The notes under the pieces were generated by a model that worked only from the letters and a program-made list of their open reading frames with translations, had not been told where the DNA came from and searched no databases. This document shows positions 11,721 through 23,505 of a stretch of 64,000 nt of DNA, in pieces. Origin of the DNA: Delphinapterus leucas. Taxonomy: Eukaryota > Chordata > Mammalia > Artiodactyla > Monodontidae. The translations under genes and the position numbers were made by a program. The stretch spans positions 8,144,761-8,208,760 of the forward strand of contig NW_022098043.1 of NCBI RefSeq assembly GCF_002288925.2, in the 5' to 3' direction. How positions within the stretch are numbered: the first letter of the stretch is position 1; every line of letters starts with the position of its first letter.

Positions 11721-12054
11721 GCCTACCCATACAGTACCACCAGCAGTCCTGGGGTTCCAACACCCAGCGGGGGCCTGAGGTGGAGCTGGCGCTCTCCGCC
11801 ATGGGGTTGGGGGGCTCGGCAGAGATGGGGCTGCCGTATCCCCCACCAGTGCTCCTTCAGCCTGGGTACCAGGCTGGTGAGGAAGTTGCTCAAACACCCC
11901 AGCCCCAGGGCCTTCCTTCCAAGTACTCCCCACCCTGTGTGCCTGCCCAGACCACGTCCCTTTGCCCATGCTGCTCCCTCCTCCTGGGACTCTCTTTCTC
12001 TCCTCTTTTATTCCCCTTCCTTCCCTCCCCTCCAACCAACTACCCCCCCTTCTT

Positions 12055-12369
12055 CCCTTCTTTCAAATTTCTTTAAAATAAATTTATTTATTTTTGGCTG
12101 CGTTGGGTCTTCACTGCTGTGCACAAGCTCTCTCTAGTTGCGGCGAACGGGGGCTAATCTTCATTGCGGTGCGCGGCTTCTTATTGCGGTGGCTTCTCTT
12201 GTTGCGGAGCATGGGCTCTAGGCACGCGGGCTTCAGTAGTTGTGGTGCACGGGCTTAGTTGCTCCACGGCATGTGGGATCTTCCTGGACCAAGGCTCAAA
12301 CCCGTGTCCCCTGCATTGGCAGGTGGATTCTTAACCACTGCATCACCAGGGAAGTCCCCCTTCTTTCAA
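12055..12369 (-). mobile_element. CHR-type tRNA-derived SINE, antisense
   Basis: CCCTTCTTTCAA at 12055-12066 is repeated at 12358-12369. The insert reads TTTTTGGCTGCGTTGGGTCT at its left and CCAGGGAAGTCC at its right, the reverse of the CHR SINE head. Confidence 0.92.
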
Positions 12370-12379
12370 GTATTTTTGA

Positions 12380-13605
12380 GTCTCTTTTAGGTACCTGGCA
12401 CTGTTCAAGGTACTGGAGATACAGCAGTGAGGGAGGGGGCTAAGGACAAAATCCATGCTTTCATGGAGCTTACTTTCTACTGGGGAAAGAGAGAGAGGCA
12501 AAGAACAGGTAGGTAGTTATATAGCATATTAGAAGGGGTTGAGCGCTATGGAGGAATCAAGCACAGTGATGAGGATGAGGTTTTCTTTGTTGGGGGGAGA
12601 GAAAGTCACAATTTCACTAGAATGGCCATGGTTGGCCTCATGGAGAATGGGACACTTGAGCAAAGACTTGAAGGCTAAAGACTTGAAGACTTGAAGGTGA
12701 TGGCTAAACTATGATGATATGCAGGGAAAGAATGTTCCAGGAAGAGGGAACAGCTAGTGCAAAGGTCCTGAGGTAGGAACAGGCTTGGGGTGTTCAAGGC
12801 ACAGGGAAGAGGCCAGGATGGCTGGAGCAGAGAGAGTGAGGGCAGAGAAGTCGGAGAGGAGGTGGAGGGTAGATGGCGCAGGGCCTCATGGGTCATTTTA
12901 AGGATGTTGACCTTTCCTCCGAATGAAACATCTGAGCAGAGGAGTGGCTTAATCCGACTTGTTTTTTGTTTTGTTTTGTTTTTTAAATCTCTATTCTGTC
13001 CATAGAGAGACTGTGGGCATGGGGGAACCCAATGAGGAGAAGCTGTTACAAAATCGGGTGAGAAATAATGGGAGTTTGGGCCAATATGGCGGCCAGGGAA
13101 CTGGGAGGCATGGAAAGATTCCAGACACATTTTCAAGGGAGAGAGGACAGGATTCTCTGATGGGCTGGATATGAGGTGTGAGAAAGAGGCAGCCGGAAGG
13201 GCTCCAAGGGTTTTGGTCTCAACAACCTGAAGGAGGGAGCTACCACTTATCCAACTGGGGAAGACTGGGGGGCAAAGCAGGTTTCGGAAAGGAGGGCTGG
13301 TGTTAGGTTCCAGGCACGTTAAGTTCTGGACACCCAAGAGATGTAGGTTAGTCAATGATTCAGAGGAGACAGGTCTGGCTGGAGTGTGAACGTGGGAGGC
13401 CACACACGAATGACAGTTAACACAGCCAGATAGGATGCGCTCCTCTAGTGAGTAAATGAAGACAGGTAAGAGGACCTGGGTCTGAGGGCTCGGGCTCCCC
13501 AGGGTTAAGGGGTTGAAGCCAGCAAAGGGCTGAGAAGGAGCGATTAGAGGTAGGAGAAGAATCCAAGGGAAAAAAGCGATTCGAGTAGGAGAGAGGGAGC
13601 TCTTT
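12380..13605 (+). repeat. Long ancient interspersed repeat, family uncertain
   Basis: The run GGTACCTGGCACTGTTCAAG, then CATGGAGCTTAC, GAATGTTCCAGGAAGAGG, AAAGGTCCTGAGG and AGCAGAGGAGTGGC is a familiar order in old mammalian repeats. I cannot name the family with confidence. The 334-codon antisense open frame inside it is most likely not a gene. Confidence 0.5.
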
Positions 13606-13609
13606 CTTC

Positions 13610-13815
13610 TATATCCTTGGGGCACTAGATTCTGCCTCTTGAGCTCCCCTACTTCTGTCCTCACTCCCCTTTCCGTCAATTTATTCCCTTTCCCTCCTCC
13701 CCTCCCCCCTCTTTTTCTCTCCCTGTCGCTTTGGATGTCTTTCTCAGTCTCTGTCTCTGTCCTGGGCTCCTTCGCTGGGCCTCTCCCTCCCCTCCTCCCT
13801 GCTCAGTCCCTGGCC
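13610..13815. repeat. Pyrimidine-rich tract next to the CpG block
   Basis: Mostly C and T on the plus strand, including CTCTGTCTCTGTC. No gene seen. Confidence 0.6.
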
Positions 13816-14720
13816 GAGGGTGGAGGCCTCTGCGGCGCGGGAACCCCCGGCAACCGCCGGCACGCGACAATCTCCCGGGGTCTCAGAACCAGCTCGCGGC
13901 CCGTGCCGCGCCTCCTGCCCGCGTAATGCGCTTTAATATTTATTTACATGCCTTTCAGACTATTATTTATTAAGGTATCGCTGCCAACCGTGAGCAGGCT
14001 AATTGCTCTTAATGTGCCCCCTCCCGGTTCCCACGACGACGCCTCTGTGCCAGCAGAGTCAGCGCCGCAGGAGCGGGGAAACAGAGGACCAGAGCGCGGA
14101 GGGTGCCGGGAGTGCGGGTGCCCGCGCGGGGTGGGGGCGCGGGGGCACGGGAAGTGCGCGGGTGAGGCGCAGAGGGCGCTCAGGGAGCGCGCAGTTGGAG
14201 AGCTGGGGACGCGGAGAGCGCAGCAGGGCGACCCCGGCGCCAGGGCATGTGAGGCGTGCCCGCGGCACAGTTTGGAGTCTTGGAGTGGGGTGGAGGTGCA
14301 GGGGACCCAGCTGGGGGGTCTGGGAGTAGGTGGGGGACTCTGAGTGCGAGGCTGGATGGGACTGAGGTTCGGACGGGCTGCACTCGGACCTTGCGCAGCT
14401 CGCCTGGCTGTGGGCAGACAGACCGATGACGGGGGTGGGGGCGTGCGGGGGGGAGGGGGCGGCCGGGAGGGGGCCGTAGCCTTCCCGCACCCCACCCACG
14501 TAGGCGGTGGCCTCGCCTCGGCTGGTTCTTCCGACGTCAGCAGCAGCAGCAGCAGCCGAAGCTGGAGGCAGCGGTTTAATTGGCAGGATTTTGGGTTAAG
14601 GACAGATGTGGCTTCGCTGGGTTTGGAGGCTGGGCGTGCGGGGGCGGAGGAGGGTGCCGGTCGGAGCGGGCAAAACAGACTGAGAGAGACTCCGGCTAGG
14701 CGCCCCTGAAGAGAGGAGAC
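13815..14720. promoter_or_regulatory. CpG-island-like block with AT-rich core
   Basis: CpG dinucleotides are frequent here (for example at 13832-13870, 14085-14270 and 14425-14520), while they are scarce over most of the intergenic sequence. The block surrounds an AT-rich core at about 13925-14015 with a forkhead-like TATTTAC (13941), TATTATTTATTAAGG (13961) and GGCTAATTGC (13997). It also holds a short CAG run (14536-14556) and G-rich tracts (14425-14475). CpG islands usually mark promoters or developmental regulatory elements. It lies about 11.5 kb beyond the inferred 3' end of VWA5B1. No protein-coding exon was recognised in it. Confidence 0.6.
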
Positions 14721-15194
14721 AAGATAGGGGTGGCCCAAGATTGGGAGAGAGAAGCAGATGAAGAGGGACAGAAAACACAGCTGGGCAGAAACAGGCAAGA
14801 TGGACTCTGGAGAGACGGCTGGAAGAGGGGCGCTGCGAGCCTGGCTTCTGCCCTCTGCCAGGTGGAGGCCCTCCCCCTTCTTGCCCGGGACCACCCCCTC
14901 CCTGTATTAGCACATCCCCATCCCAGGCAGCAGTCTTCACTGGGGAGGACAGGGGGCTCACTTGGGGACATTTATTCATTGAATTTTATTATTGGTACTG
15001 TGTGTACAGTGTCTGCCAACTCCCAGGCCTTGTTGGTGTCACCCTAAAAATTGTCCTCTGGACTGGAGTTGCAGTTTAATAAAACACAGGGTACTGTGCC
15101 CCTCTCCCCCATAAAGACTGACTTAAAGCAGCTGTGCAGGGGTCTTTTAGGTCCCTCTTCTGAGCTGCACTGGGCCAAGTGCATTTCTCCCTGT

Positions 15195-15295
15195 GAACAC
15201 TGCTGAGGTAGGTATGGTGATTTTCCAGATGGGCAAACAGGGTCTCTGAGAGGTGAAGTGACTCCCATAGCTAGTGACAAGCAGAAGCTAGAGGG
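15195..15295 (-). repeat. MIR fragment, antisense
   Basis: TTTTCCAGATGGGCAAACAG and GAGAGGTGAAGTGACTC. Confidence 0.6.
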
Positions 15296-15684
15296 AGCGG
15301 CCAGTCCAGAAGCTCTACCCAGGGCCAAACCTCTGATTGCTGATGGCTATAATTTCATCAAGCTTCTGGCCCCAAGGGATGTTGAGGTGGCCACAGAGCT
15401 TTCTGGAACTGAACCCGGTCGATCTGCCTGGTTGGTGGTTGCTTGAGGCTCCGGGCTTGCTCTGTGCTCTGCACGTTCTCCAGATGCCCAGAGCTCATTT
15501 CTCCATTCCTGGACCAGATGTGGCCATGCTAGATGCTGCCGCCTGAACGCTGGGAGTCTTATGGGGAAAAGTCCTTGTCTCCAGGAGAGCTGATACAACC
15601 TCATGGGGGCTGAGAGTGGGATAGGGGCACCACCCTTTCATCCTGGAATGTTCTGGAGTCTGGAATCAGGATGTTAAACTCACC

Positions 15685-15795
15685 AGCCTCAGAGGTGGAG
15701 GGAACCTTAAGACTTATCCAGTCCACCACGTTCATTTAACAAATGGGGAAACTGAGGCCCAGAGAGAGGAAGGGACTTACCTAGGGGCACACAGT
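15685..15795 (-). repeat. MIR-like fragment, antisense
   Basis: AATGGGGAAACTGAGGCCCA and the following GGCACACAGTC. Confidence 0.6.
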
Positions 15796-16164
15796 CTGTG
15801 CACCCGAAATGACCTCTGCCCTCACTGAATGATTGATGGGAGGTGTGGATGGCCCCCCCCATCTTATTTCAGCATCGGGGGTGTGGATTTTACTACAGAA
15901 TTGGGAGAGCGGCAAGATTTGTTTTCTGTGTGTGCCAGCCTTCTTTCCAGCCCTTGCTCCCCCTCACCCAGTGCTCCCTGCTGCCCTAGGACCCGACTTC
16001 CCCGGCCTAAGTATCTAGCTTGTAGGTATTACCCCTCCGAAGTCACCTGTCTCTAGTCCTTACCTACACACATGTATTTTCCCAGGGGCCTTCTAATGAC
16101 ATCGCCTTAGAGTAGCTGTAGTGTGGGATCTTTAGACCCAACAAGGGCAGGTTTTAGGGGACCT

Positions 16165-16270
16165 GAGTGACCTTGGTGCAGGCCCTGTCCCTCCTGGGCC
16201 TCAGTGTCTCCATCTGTAAAGTGGGGGTGCTGCGGACATTTGGAGGTTCCTAGCATCCTTTCCAGCTCTG
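16165..16270 (+). repeat. MIR fragment
   Basis: GGGCCTCAGTGTCTCCATCT and TAAAGTGGGGGTG. Confidence 0.5.
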
Positions 16271-16679
16271 ACATGTCAGGACTGCCCACAGAAGGAGCAG
16301 CTGGGACCTGGGTCCCAGGCCAGGGCCCATCTGCTGCTTCCCCTCCTTGGGGCAGGAGTAGGAGAGGGTAATGGGGCAAAAACAGTGGAGAAAAGGCAAA
16401 GGTCTCTGGGCCCCAGTAAGCAGCGTCTGAAGAGAGAAAGGCAGGAGGATTTGTCACCCATTCTCCTCCTGTGTCTTAAGCCTCCTGGCCCCTGACTGCC
16501 TTTCTGGGGAGGGACAGGAAGAGGGGGGCTATATTTGCCTTTTGGGGATGGTGTGGGGCGGAGCAGACTTGGTGGGCACAGGGGCAGTGAGCCTGCAGTC
16601 CCAGGACCTGAGCATGGCAGGGCAGTTCTTTGTCTAATGCGGGAGAAATGTAACGCTCCGTAACAAACACTCCTCTCCC

Positions 16680-16770
16680 CTATTTGGCCTGGTTAGCCTA
16701 GCCTTGCAGTACCGGGCACACAGTAGACATGGGGTGAATTCACAGGTGGAGTGAATGAATGAATGAATGT
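16680..16770 (+). repeat. L2 3' end with (GAAT)n tail
   Basis: GGGCACACAGTAGACATGGG followed by GAATGAATGAATGAATG. Confidence 0.6.
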
Positions 16771-16784
16771 CTTGAATTAAAGAG

Positions 16785-16985
16785 GCCTGGCCCTAGAGTT
16801 GGGCCAACCTGGGTTTGGATCCTGCCCCACCAGTTTCTGGCTGGCTGACCTTGAGCAGATAACTTCATGTCTCTGAACTTCGGTTTCCTCATCTTAACAT
16901 CGAAAAGATACTTCCTCGAGTTGTGAGGAGCAAACGAGATGAATCAATGGGAAGGCCTTAGAATCGTGTCTGACATTTAGGACTC
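16785..16985 (+). repeat. MIR SINE
   Basis: CCTGGGTTTGGATCCTGCCC, GCTGACCTTGAGC and CGGTTTCCTCATCTTAAC in order. Confidence 0.75.
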
Positions 16986-17457
16986 CCCAAATTAGAACTT
17001 CTGATTATTTTCACTAAAGAGAGAGTGACTGGGTCACCCTCTAACCTTGCACTTCAGCATGCGTTTACTGAGCCTCTACAATGTTCCAGGCACCACAGGG
17101 GGCCTAGAGGTGATTGAAGCCCAGTCTCTGCTCTCAGATTGCTTATAGTCTGAGAGGGGAGACACCTGACCACACAGCCTTGAAATGCCCCTGAGAAGTT
17201 CTCATAATAGCTGTTACCTGGAGTATAAAGGGCCGTGGGAGAGGTCCAGTCTGCCCTGGGGTGGGGGTGCAGGTCAGGGAAGGCTTCCTGGAGGAGGTGA
17301 GCTCCACACTGAACTCTGAAGGACTTTGCTCCTGGTAAACACCTATCATAGGTGGAGAAAACATGGCAGACATGAACGGCTTGCTTGGGGAGCACTCAGA
17401 ATCCAGTCTCTGCTCCTATGTCACTTTCTACGAACTGCTCTCTGTTACATAGCATCT

Positions 17458-17685
17458 TCCCTACTCTTTTTTTTTTTTTGTGGTACACAGGCCTCTCACT
17501 GTTGTGGCCTCTCCCGTTGTGGAGCACAGGCTCTGGACGCACAGGCTCAGCGGCCATGGCTCATGGGCCCAGCCGCTCCGCGGCATGTGGGATCTTCCCG
17601 GACCGGGGCACAAACCCGTGTCCCCTGCATCGGCAGGCGGACTCTCAACCACTGCGCCACCAGGGCAGCCCCTCCCTACTCTTTT
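17458..17685 (-). mobile_element. CHR-2-type SINE, antisense
   Basis: TCCCTACTCTTTT at 17458-17470 is repeated at 17673-17685. Between lie a T run, GTGGTACACAGGCCTCTCAC, and at the right GCGCCACCAGGGCAGCC, the reverse of the cetacean SINE head. Confidence 0.95.
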
Positions 17686-17809
17686 ATCCCCTTCCCCTAT
17701 AACTGCTTCATTTTTCTGCTTTACATTTTACCCCAATATATATTTATTTGCTTTTGTGTTTCTTGTTTCTCTTTCCACTAGGGCATCAGCCCCATGAGTG
17801 CAGTGTTAT

Positions 17810-18239
17810 GGATTTAATTGAATCTCCCCCTGCCAAAAAAGTCTTTGTATGTTGAATTCCTAACCCCTCGTACCTCATGATGTGACCATATTTGGAGACA
17901 GGCTCTTTACAGAGGTAATCAAGTTAAAATGAGGTCATTGTGGTGGGCCCTGATCCGATATGATTGGTGTCCTTATTAAAAGGGGAAATTTGGAGATAGG
18001 CACATACACAGGGAGGATGCCATGTGAGGATGGGGATTATGCTGCTCCAAGCCAAGGAACCACCAGAAGCTGGGAGAGAGGACTGGAACAGATCCTTCAC
18101 TCAGCCCTCAGAAGGAGTCAATGCTGCCGACATCTTGACGCTGGACTTCTAGCCTCCAGAACTGTGAGACAATACATTTCTGTTCTTTAAACTCCTGGTC
18201 TGTGGTACTCTGTTATGGCAGCCCGAGCAAACTGATACA
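17810..18239 (+). mobile_element. ERVL-MaLR-type solo LTR
   Basis: Starts TGTTATGGATTTAATTG and ends near ACTGATACA, the TG...CA of an LTR. Internal marks are TAATCAAGTTAAAATGAGGT and CCAGAACTGTGAGACAAT, known from MaLR LTRs. No internal retroviral genes are present. The subfamily is not certain. Confidence 0.7.
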
Positions 18240-18242
18240 GGC

Positions 18243-18340
18243 CGAGACTTTGTTCTGTTCATCGTTGTATCCCCAGTCTAGAATAGGGCCAGCGTTTAGT
18301 AGGCAACACAATTCATGTTTCTTGAAGGAATGAACCTTGG
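18243..18340 (+). repeat. L2 3' fragment
   Basis: TTCATCGTTGTATCCCCAGT followed by a tail with AAGGAATGAA. Confidence 0.5.
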
Positions 18341-20700
18341 TTGTGATGTGAAGCGAGGAGGACCATATCCTGGGTGACCGTGCAGATTGAAGAGCGGAGC
18401 TGCAGGAGCAGGGCAGAGGTGTGGTGCAGACAAGGGGGGCTGGTGGCTTCAGTCCCTTACAAGTCTCATCCACCCACTTTCTGTTCTTCTTTCCCAAAGT
18501 GGTGATCTTTTGCCTGATCAAATCCCATGTTTCTCTTACCCAGTGTGCAAAGCTCATGGGACTTGGGGGCAACTCAGATCTCCCCTTGGGGGAGTGGGGA
18601 AGAGAGCTGTCCTCATCCGATCACCGTCTGTGAACAGAGTCCTAAAACAGGTGCTACAGGAGCCACACAAGACTTGCCGTCGAGAGTGTACATTCTGTTG
18701 GAGGAGACAGAGCCCTATTTGAGAAAGCCCCTGGTCTGCTGGAGAAGATAAGATATGTGCCCTTGGAGAGCCTCCAGTCTGGTGTGGGTACACAGCCCCT
18801 GCCCTGCAGGGAGAGATTGCCAATTGTGATTGGGAGCTTCCAGTCTGATGGGGGAGACATACACACATACATACACTAATAAAATATCCCATAAGAAGCT
18901 GCTCCTGGGAGGCCTGGAAAGACTTCCTGAAAGAAGTGGGTTTGCACGGAGTTGGGGGAAGGAAGGGGGGGGTTCTATATGGTGGGGGGAGGAGGCGTGG
19001 GCAGAGCAGGGAGGGACTAAGTAGTTATCTCTCCTTTCCAGTCCCAGGTGAGCTAGCCTGGTATCTGGACACACGGGTGAATACGTGACTGGCACAGCCT
19101 TTCAGTGGGCTTCCTAGCCATCACGAATCACCCATTTTTAGGAGAGAAAAAAGACTGTTGACAGGGGACAGGAATAGCTTCTAAAGCCTCCCTTCATCCC
19201 TGCTGCTCCTGTTTTCCCAAATGTTGTCTCCCCAGGCCCTGGATCTGGAAGGCAGTGCATGCCCACAGCGCCCTCTGCTGGACGGCATCAGAACAGGCTG
19301 AGTGCCAAGGCATTTGTGCAGGCAGCCCCCGGGTTTCCTGCCAGGGAAAAGAGATTCGGAAGTCAGGAATGAAGGATAGACAGACCCTGGGCCCGTGTCT
19401 GGGAGGGTCCATATCTGCAACCTGGAGGATTTGGAGCTTAAGAGTGGTGTAGTGGAAGGTTAGTTCTGCTTGTGGTGACCATGATAGTTAACTTGCCCCC
19501 CAGATCTTATCAAGGGCTCAGGAGCTGGGGGTGGCCACCGCCCTGGGTAACCAGGACCTCTCCTCCACCCCAGTGCATGGAAGGACCCCTCCTAGCAGAC
19601 TGTCGATGTCTCATTATATCCTAGAGGATGTGTGTCCCTTTCTTCCTCCAACCTGGCATCTGGGGTGGCTGGAATTGGGGTGGGTGGTCTGGATGCTTCC
19701 GAGAGGGGTTGATGGTTGAGAGACTCGAGGTGATGCTCAGATGGCAACGAGGGCCACTGTGCTGGATGGCAGAAGAAGAGAGCTTGGCAGAGCTAGGCTG
19801 GGACTCAACTTAGTATTTTCTCCCTTTTTCAGACCAGGATAAAGATGAATTGAGTCTACGGGAGCTCAGGGGGCCAGCAGTGCCTTGGAGTGGACAGGCA
19901 GCCATAGGACAGAGGACCCAGGAGGCCCAGAGACCCACTGGGCTCACTTCATTCTCTCCTTCTACAGAGATCCTGCAGAGAACCTGAGTCCCTGCTTTCC
20001 TGTGCACGTTTTTCATGGTGTGAGAGACTAGGAGACCCTTACTGCCATCCCAGCAGGATGCGCATGTGCACACCCGCCCCCAACCCCAGCTTTTGCAGGA
20101 TGCACAGTGCGAGAAGAGGACAAAGCAGCAAGCTGGAAGTTTCTTAGAAAGGTGGAGGTAGTGCCCAGCTCATGTAAGTCAGTGAGGTGCTAAAGGGACC
20201 TTGGTTCCCCCAGCAGCTTGGAGCTGTGGTGGGGATCAGAGAAAGGGCTTGTCTGTCTTAGTGAAGGTCATTACCTGGCTGAAAATCACCAGTGAAGGCT
20301 GCCCGCGAACAGCATTTCTGTTGACCCTTTAATCTCAGCTTGTTGGCTCCTGGAATTTTTTCTATTAGAGGCTGTTAGCACGTTGCGGTGATGCTTTTGG
20401 CCTGTTGGGAATTCCTGTTTTAGTCCCCGTTTTCCCTGACTGCTGCAAAGGGATGAATGATTTTGAGGAAACAAGGCAGGCTGCTAGAAGATTTCCAGAT
20501 GAACCTTGTGTTTGGTTTTGGGGTCAGTCTGTGTAGATTCCAAGACGAAATGGTGGCTGGTGACGATTTTCAAAGAAATATATTTCGTGGGACCACTAAT
20601 GGCTTCTGAGAAAAATCTGAAACGGGGCAAACAGCTCTGCAGAGATATTACAGCAGGTGCTCTCAGCGTCTGGCTGTATCCCCTCAGCTCCATTCAGCTC
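18341..20700. other. Intergenic sequence, nothing recognised
   Basis: No coding frame with a known domain. No clear repeat longer than a few tens of bases. Confidence 0.5.
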
Positions 20701-23040
20701 AGCGCACAGGGGCTGAACACCTGCTGGCACCTGTCCTTTGCCAGTGGCTTTCTCTAGCTGCGGAAGTCAGCGTGGCTGGTGCACGTGTGGCCAGCCTCGA
20801 GTAATGCCCTTGGGAGGGAGGGACCCTCAACCAGTGGTTGAATGGAGCTGATGCACATACACTCCATTCCTTCCCTGTGAGCTTCGAGATGCATCTACTC
20901 TTGTTCCTAGAGTTCCCCAGGGGGATGAGGGTCCACACCCATCGTAGTAACCAGGTTCGTAACATCCCCTTTCTGCGTGTCCTTCCTGCAGCTATTTCAA
21001 TTCCTCACTCGCCTAGGGTGTTTCCTAGAATCACGCAAATACATTATTTGCACTGAATCCTTATCTCAGGCTCTGCTTCTGGGGGAACTACTGTGGCCAA
21101 CTTGTCCCAATTTTCCTGGGATTGTCCCAATTTTCCTGGGATTGTCCCAGTTTTAAAACTCAAAGTCCCACGTCCTGGGACCCCCTCCCCCACCAAGTTC
21201 CAGGCAAACTGGGGGACAGTTGGTCACCTGAGAGAGACAGACGTAAGACAGATGTAATCATACTAAGTGAGGCAAGAGGATCACTGAACCACTATTTTGA
21301 GAGCCAAGCACTGGCTTCGAGAACAAAAGAGCAGACACAAGTGTAATTTCGTCATATCATCAGGTTCAACAGTTTTTATGAGCTAAAAGCCTTTAAGAGA
21401 ACAGTAGCCACCATTTACAAAGAAGCCATTCCTTTGAGAACAGGCACACGCATACAGCCCCAGGGTATGCTTTGCTAATTATTGGTGAACATTAGATGCT
21501 GGTGTCCAGGATTCCACAATGTCTACATAACTGGCTACCAGGCAGAAAGGTGATGTGTATTCCAAGAACAAGAAGTGTCACAGGCACCATGGGGACATTA
21601 CAGGTGAGCAGGCAAGGGGATGGGGTAGCCCGTCGTAGGCACTTGAGGCTCTGAGGGGGACAAGCACCGGCCATGCCACTTGAGCCAAAGCCATCTGGGC
21701 AAATAGTGAAACTATGCCGCGGGCGTGCCCACATTCGGCCACAGTGAGACGAGGCGCTTTGCCTTGGAAAGCGGCTGTAAGCTCAAGGTCGCTGGCTCTG
21801 AGCCAAGGAGATTTGCAGCATGAACAGGAGAAATCCCACTTTGTCAGGCTACCTGGGAGGCAGTGCTGTCGAGAGGCTGGGGGCCGGGTGAACACGTGGG
21901 TCAGGGAGCTCCACAGTGGGGACTGGAGGCCTGGCCGGGAGATGCCGCCAAGCTCCTGACCTTGGGACGGATCTCTGCGGATCAGATTATCCAGCTGCAA
22001 AATGCCGCCGCGCCCCTGCCCTGTTTATTTTTACACAGCTGAGGAATGTGCCCATTTTCGTTGTTTTCTCTAGTCCTTGCTAGATTGGTGCGGAATAAAA
22101 TATCTTCCAAATGCCATGGCAGTGAACACACAACCTATTTCCTGGGGGTAGCAGAGCCCTTCTCTTTCCCTTCCCAGGGCACTAAGGATGCAGAATGCAT
22201 TTGTGTCTGGGCACCACCTATATTCCAATATGAAAGCAGTGAGAGGCAGCATTTGGACCCTGCCACGGCAGGCGCTGCAGCGCCACACAGGTCCCAGCCA
22301 GGCAGGTGAAGGAGGTGACAAGTCCCTTGGGGTAGGCTGCACACAGATCTCAGGAGACTCCTCCAAATAGGAAACTTGAGGGGTCTTTTCTGACAGCTGT
22401 TCCACGTGAACAGCTGGAAGGGAAGAAGAGGAACCCTTGCTGTCTCAAGTGTCTGAGGAGCAGGTGAAAACCCACCAGCAGCTAGTCTTGGGACCAGCAA
22501 CTCCATTCATCAGCCCTAGCAGCGGAGGACCGTAGATGCCATTGGTTTGGTCCACAGGCAAGGGACAGGTTGAGAAAACAACAGTGCCGGCTGGAAACGT
22601 ATGCTGCTTATTTCCACGTCCAGTGTGAGTCTGCCTACGTGTGGGGTCCAGTTTTCCTGGGATCTGGGGTTGGTCTCCTCGGCTGAGGGGTCTGAGAGCG
22701 AGGGCTTTGCCTCTGGGTGTAGCCACAGCTTGGACCCTTGAGGCAGGGACTCCCCCCGCCCCCGCCCCGCTTCCCTGGACACGGAGACCCACAGCTACCT
22801 CCGCCCTGGCTGAAGTGGTCAGTTTTATTCACACACCAATGAGTGTCAGAAAGCTTAGGGCGGTCTTCAGTGCCAATGGTGCCTGAGGCCACACCCACAG
22901 AGGGCAGGACCGCAGGGTGGGGGTGTGGCCAGTGAAGACACACCCACCTGGGTGGCCAGGAAGTGAGGAAACAGTTCATGGAGCAGACATCCTTCAAATG
23001 CTTCTCACCAAGCTCCAAAAAGCACAGGAACACCACCTAA
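20701..23040. other. Intergenic sequence with a short tandem repeat
   Basis: The only clear structure is the 20-bp tandem repeat at 21102-21154. Open frames on both strands show no recognised domain. Confidence 0.5.
21102..21154. repeat. 20-bp tandem repeat, 2.6 copies
   Basis: TTGTCCCAATTTTCCTGGGA at 21102-21121 and again at 21122-21141, then a partial third copy. Confidence 0.95.
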
Positions 23041-23110
23041 TATGTTCACTACGCCACCCCAGTGTGCCTGGCATACAGTAGGATCTCAATAAAGGATTTT
23101 TGAATGTCAG
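23041..23110 (+). repeat. L2 3' end fragment
   Basis: GTGTGCCTGGCATACAGTAG then CTCAATAAAGG. Confidence 0.6.
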
Positions 23111-23354
23111 TGCCTGAAGAACCCAAAGGGAGATCTAGACCAGCATTTTCCCTACTGAATAACCCGGGGAGAGAGACCTGAATCACCCGTTGGAGACTGA
23201 CAATGCATATTTACATATTCATGGGACTGAGTTGTCCTGACTTCAAGAAATCTGTTTTCCTAGTGTTTTCCCAACATATTTGCCCGCCAGACAGTTTCTC
23301 ATGAATTGCTAATTCACATATCAACCAAGAAATAGTGCTGAAAATGCTGATCTA

Positions 23355-23505
23355 GTGTCACCTCATCCTTTTACAAAATATGAAAAGGGGCCCAGAGAAA
23401 GAAAGCAACTTGCCAGAAGTCACACAGCAAAGTAGTGGTGGAGTTTAGACCAACATGTAAATTCCCCAGCTTTTAGCTCCACATTCTTTCCACTAAAGGC
23501 TGGGC
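23355..23505 (-). repeat. MIR fragment, antisense
   Basis: GAAAAGGGGCCCAGAGAAAG then AACTTGCCAGAAGTCACACA. Confidence 0.7.

Noticed and set aside
12675..13679. 334-codon open frame on the minus strand
   Set aside because: It lies antisense to a long ancient repeat, is rich in Ser/Pro/Leu, and has no recognisable domain or splice context.
13944..14894. 316-codon open frame on the minus strand in the CpG block
   Set aside because: Very Pro/Ser/Ala-rich, as expected where GC content suppresses stop codons. Overlapping frames are open too.
17810..18239. A provirus with coding capacity around the LTR
   Set aside because: Only a single LTR is seen; no internal retroviral gene flanks it on either side.
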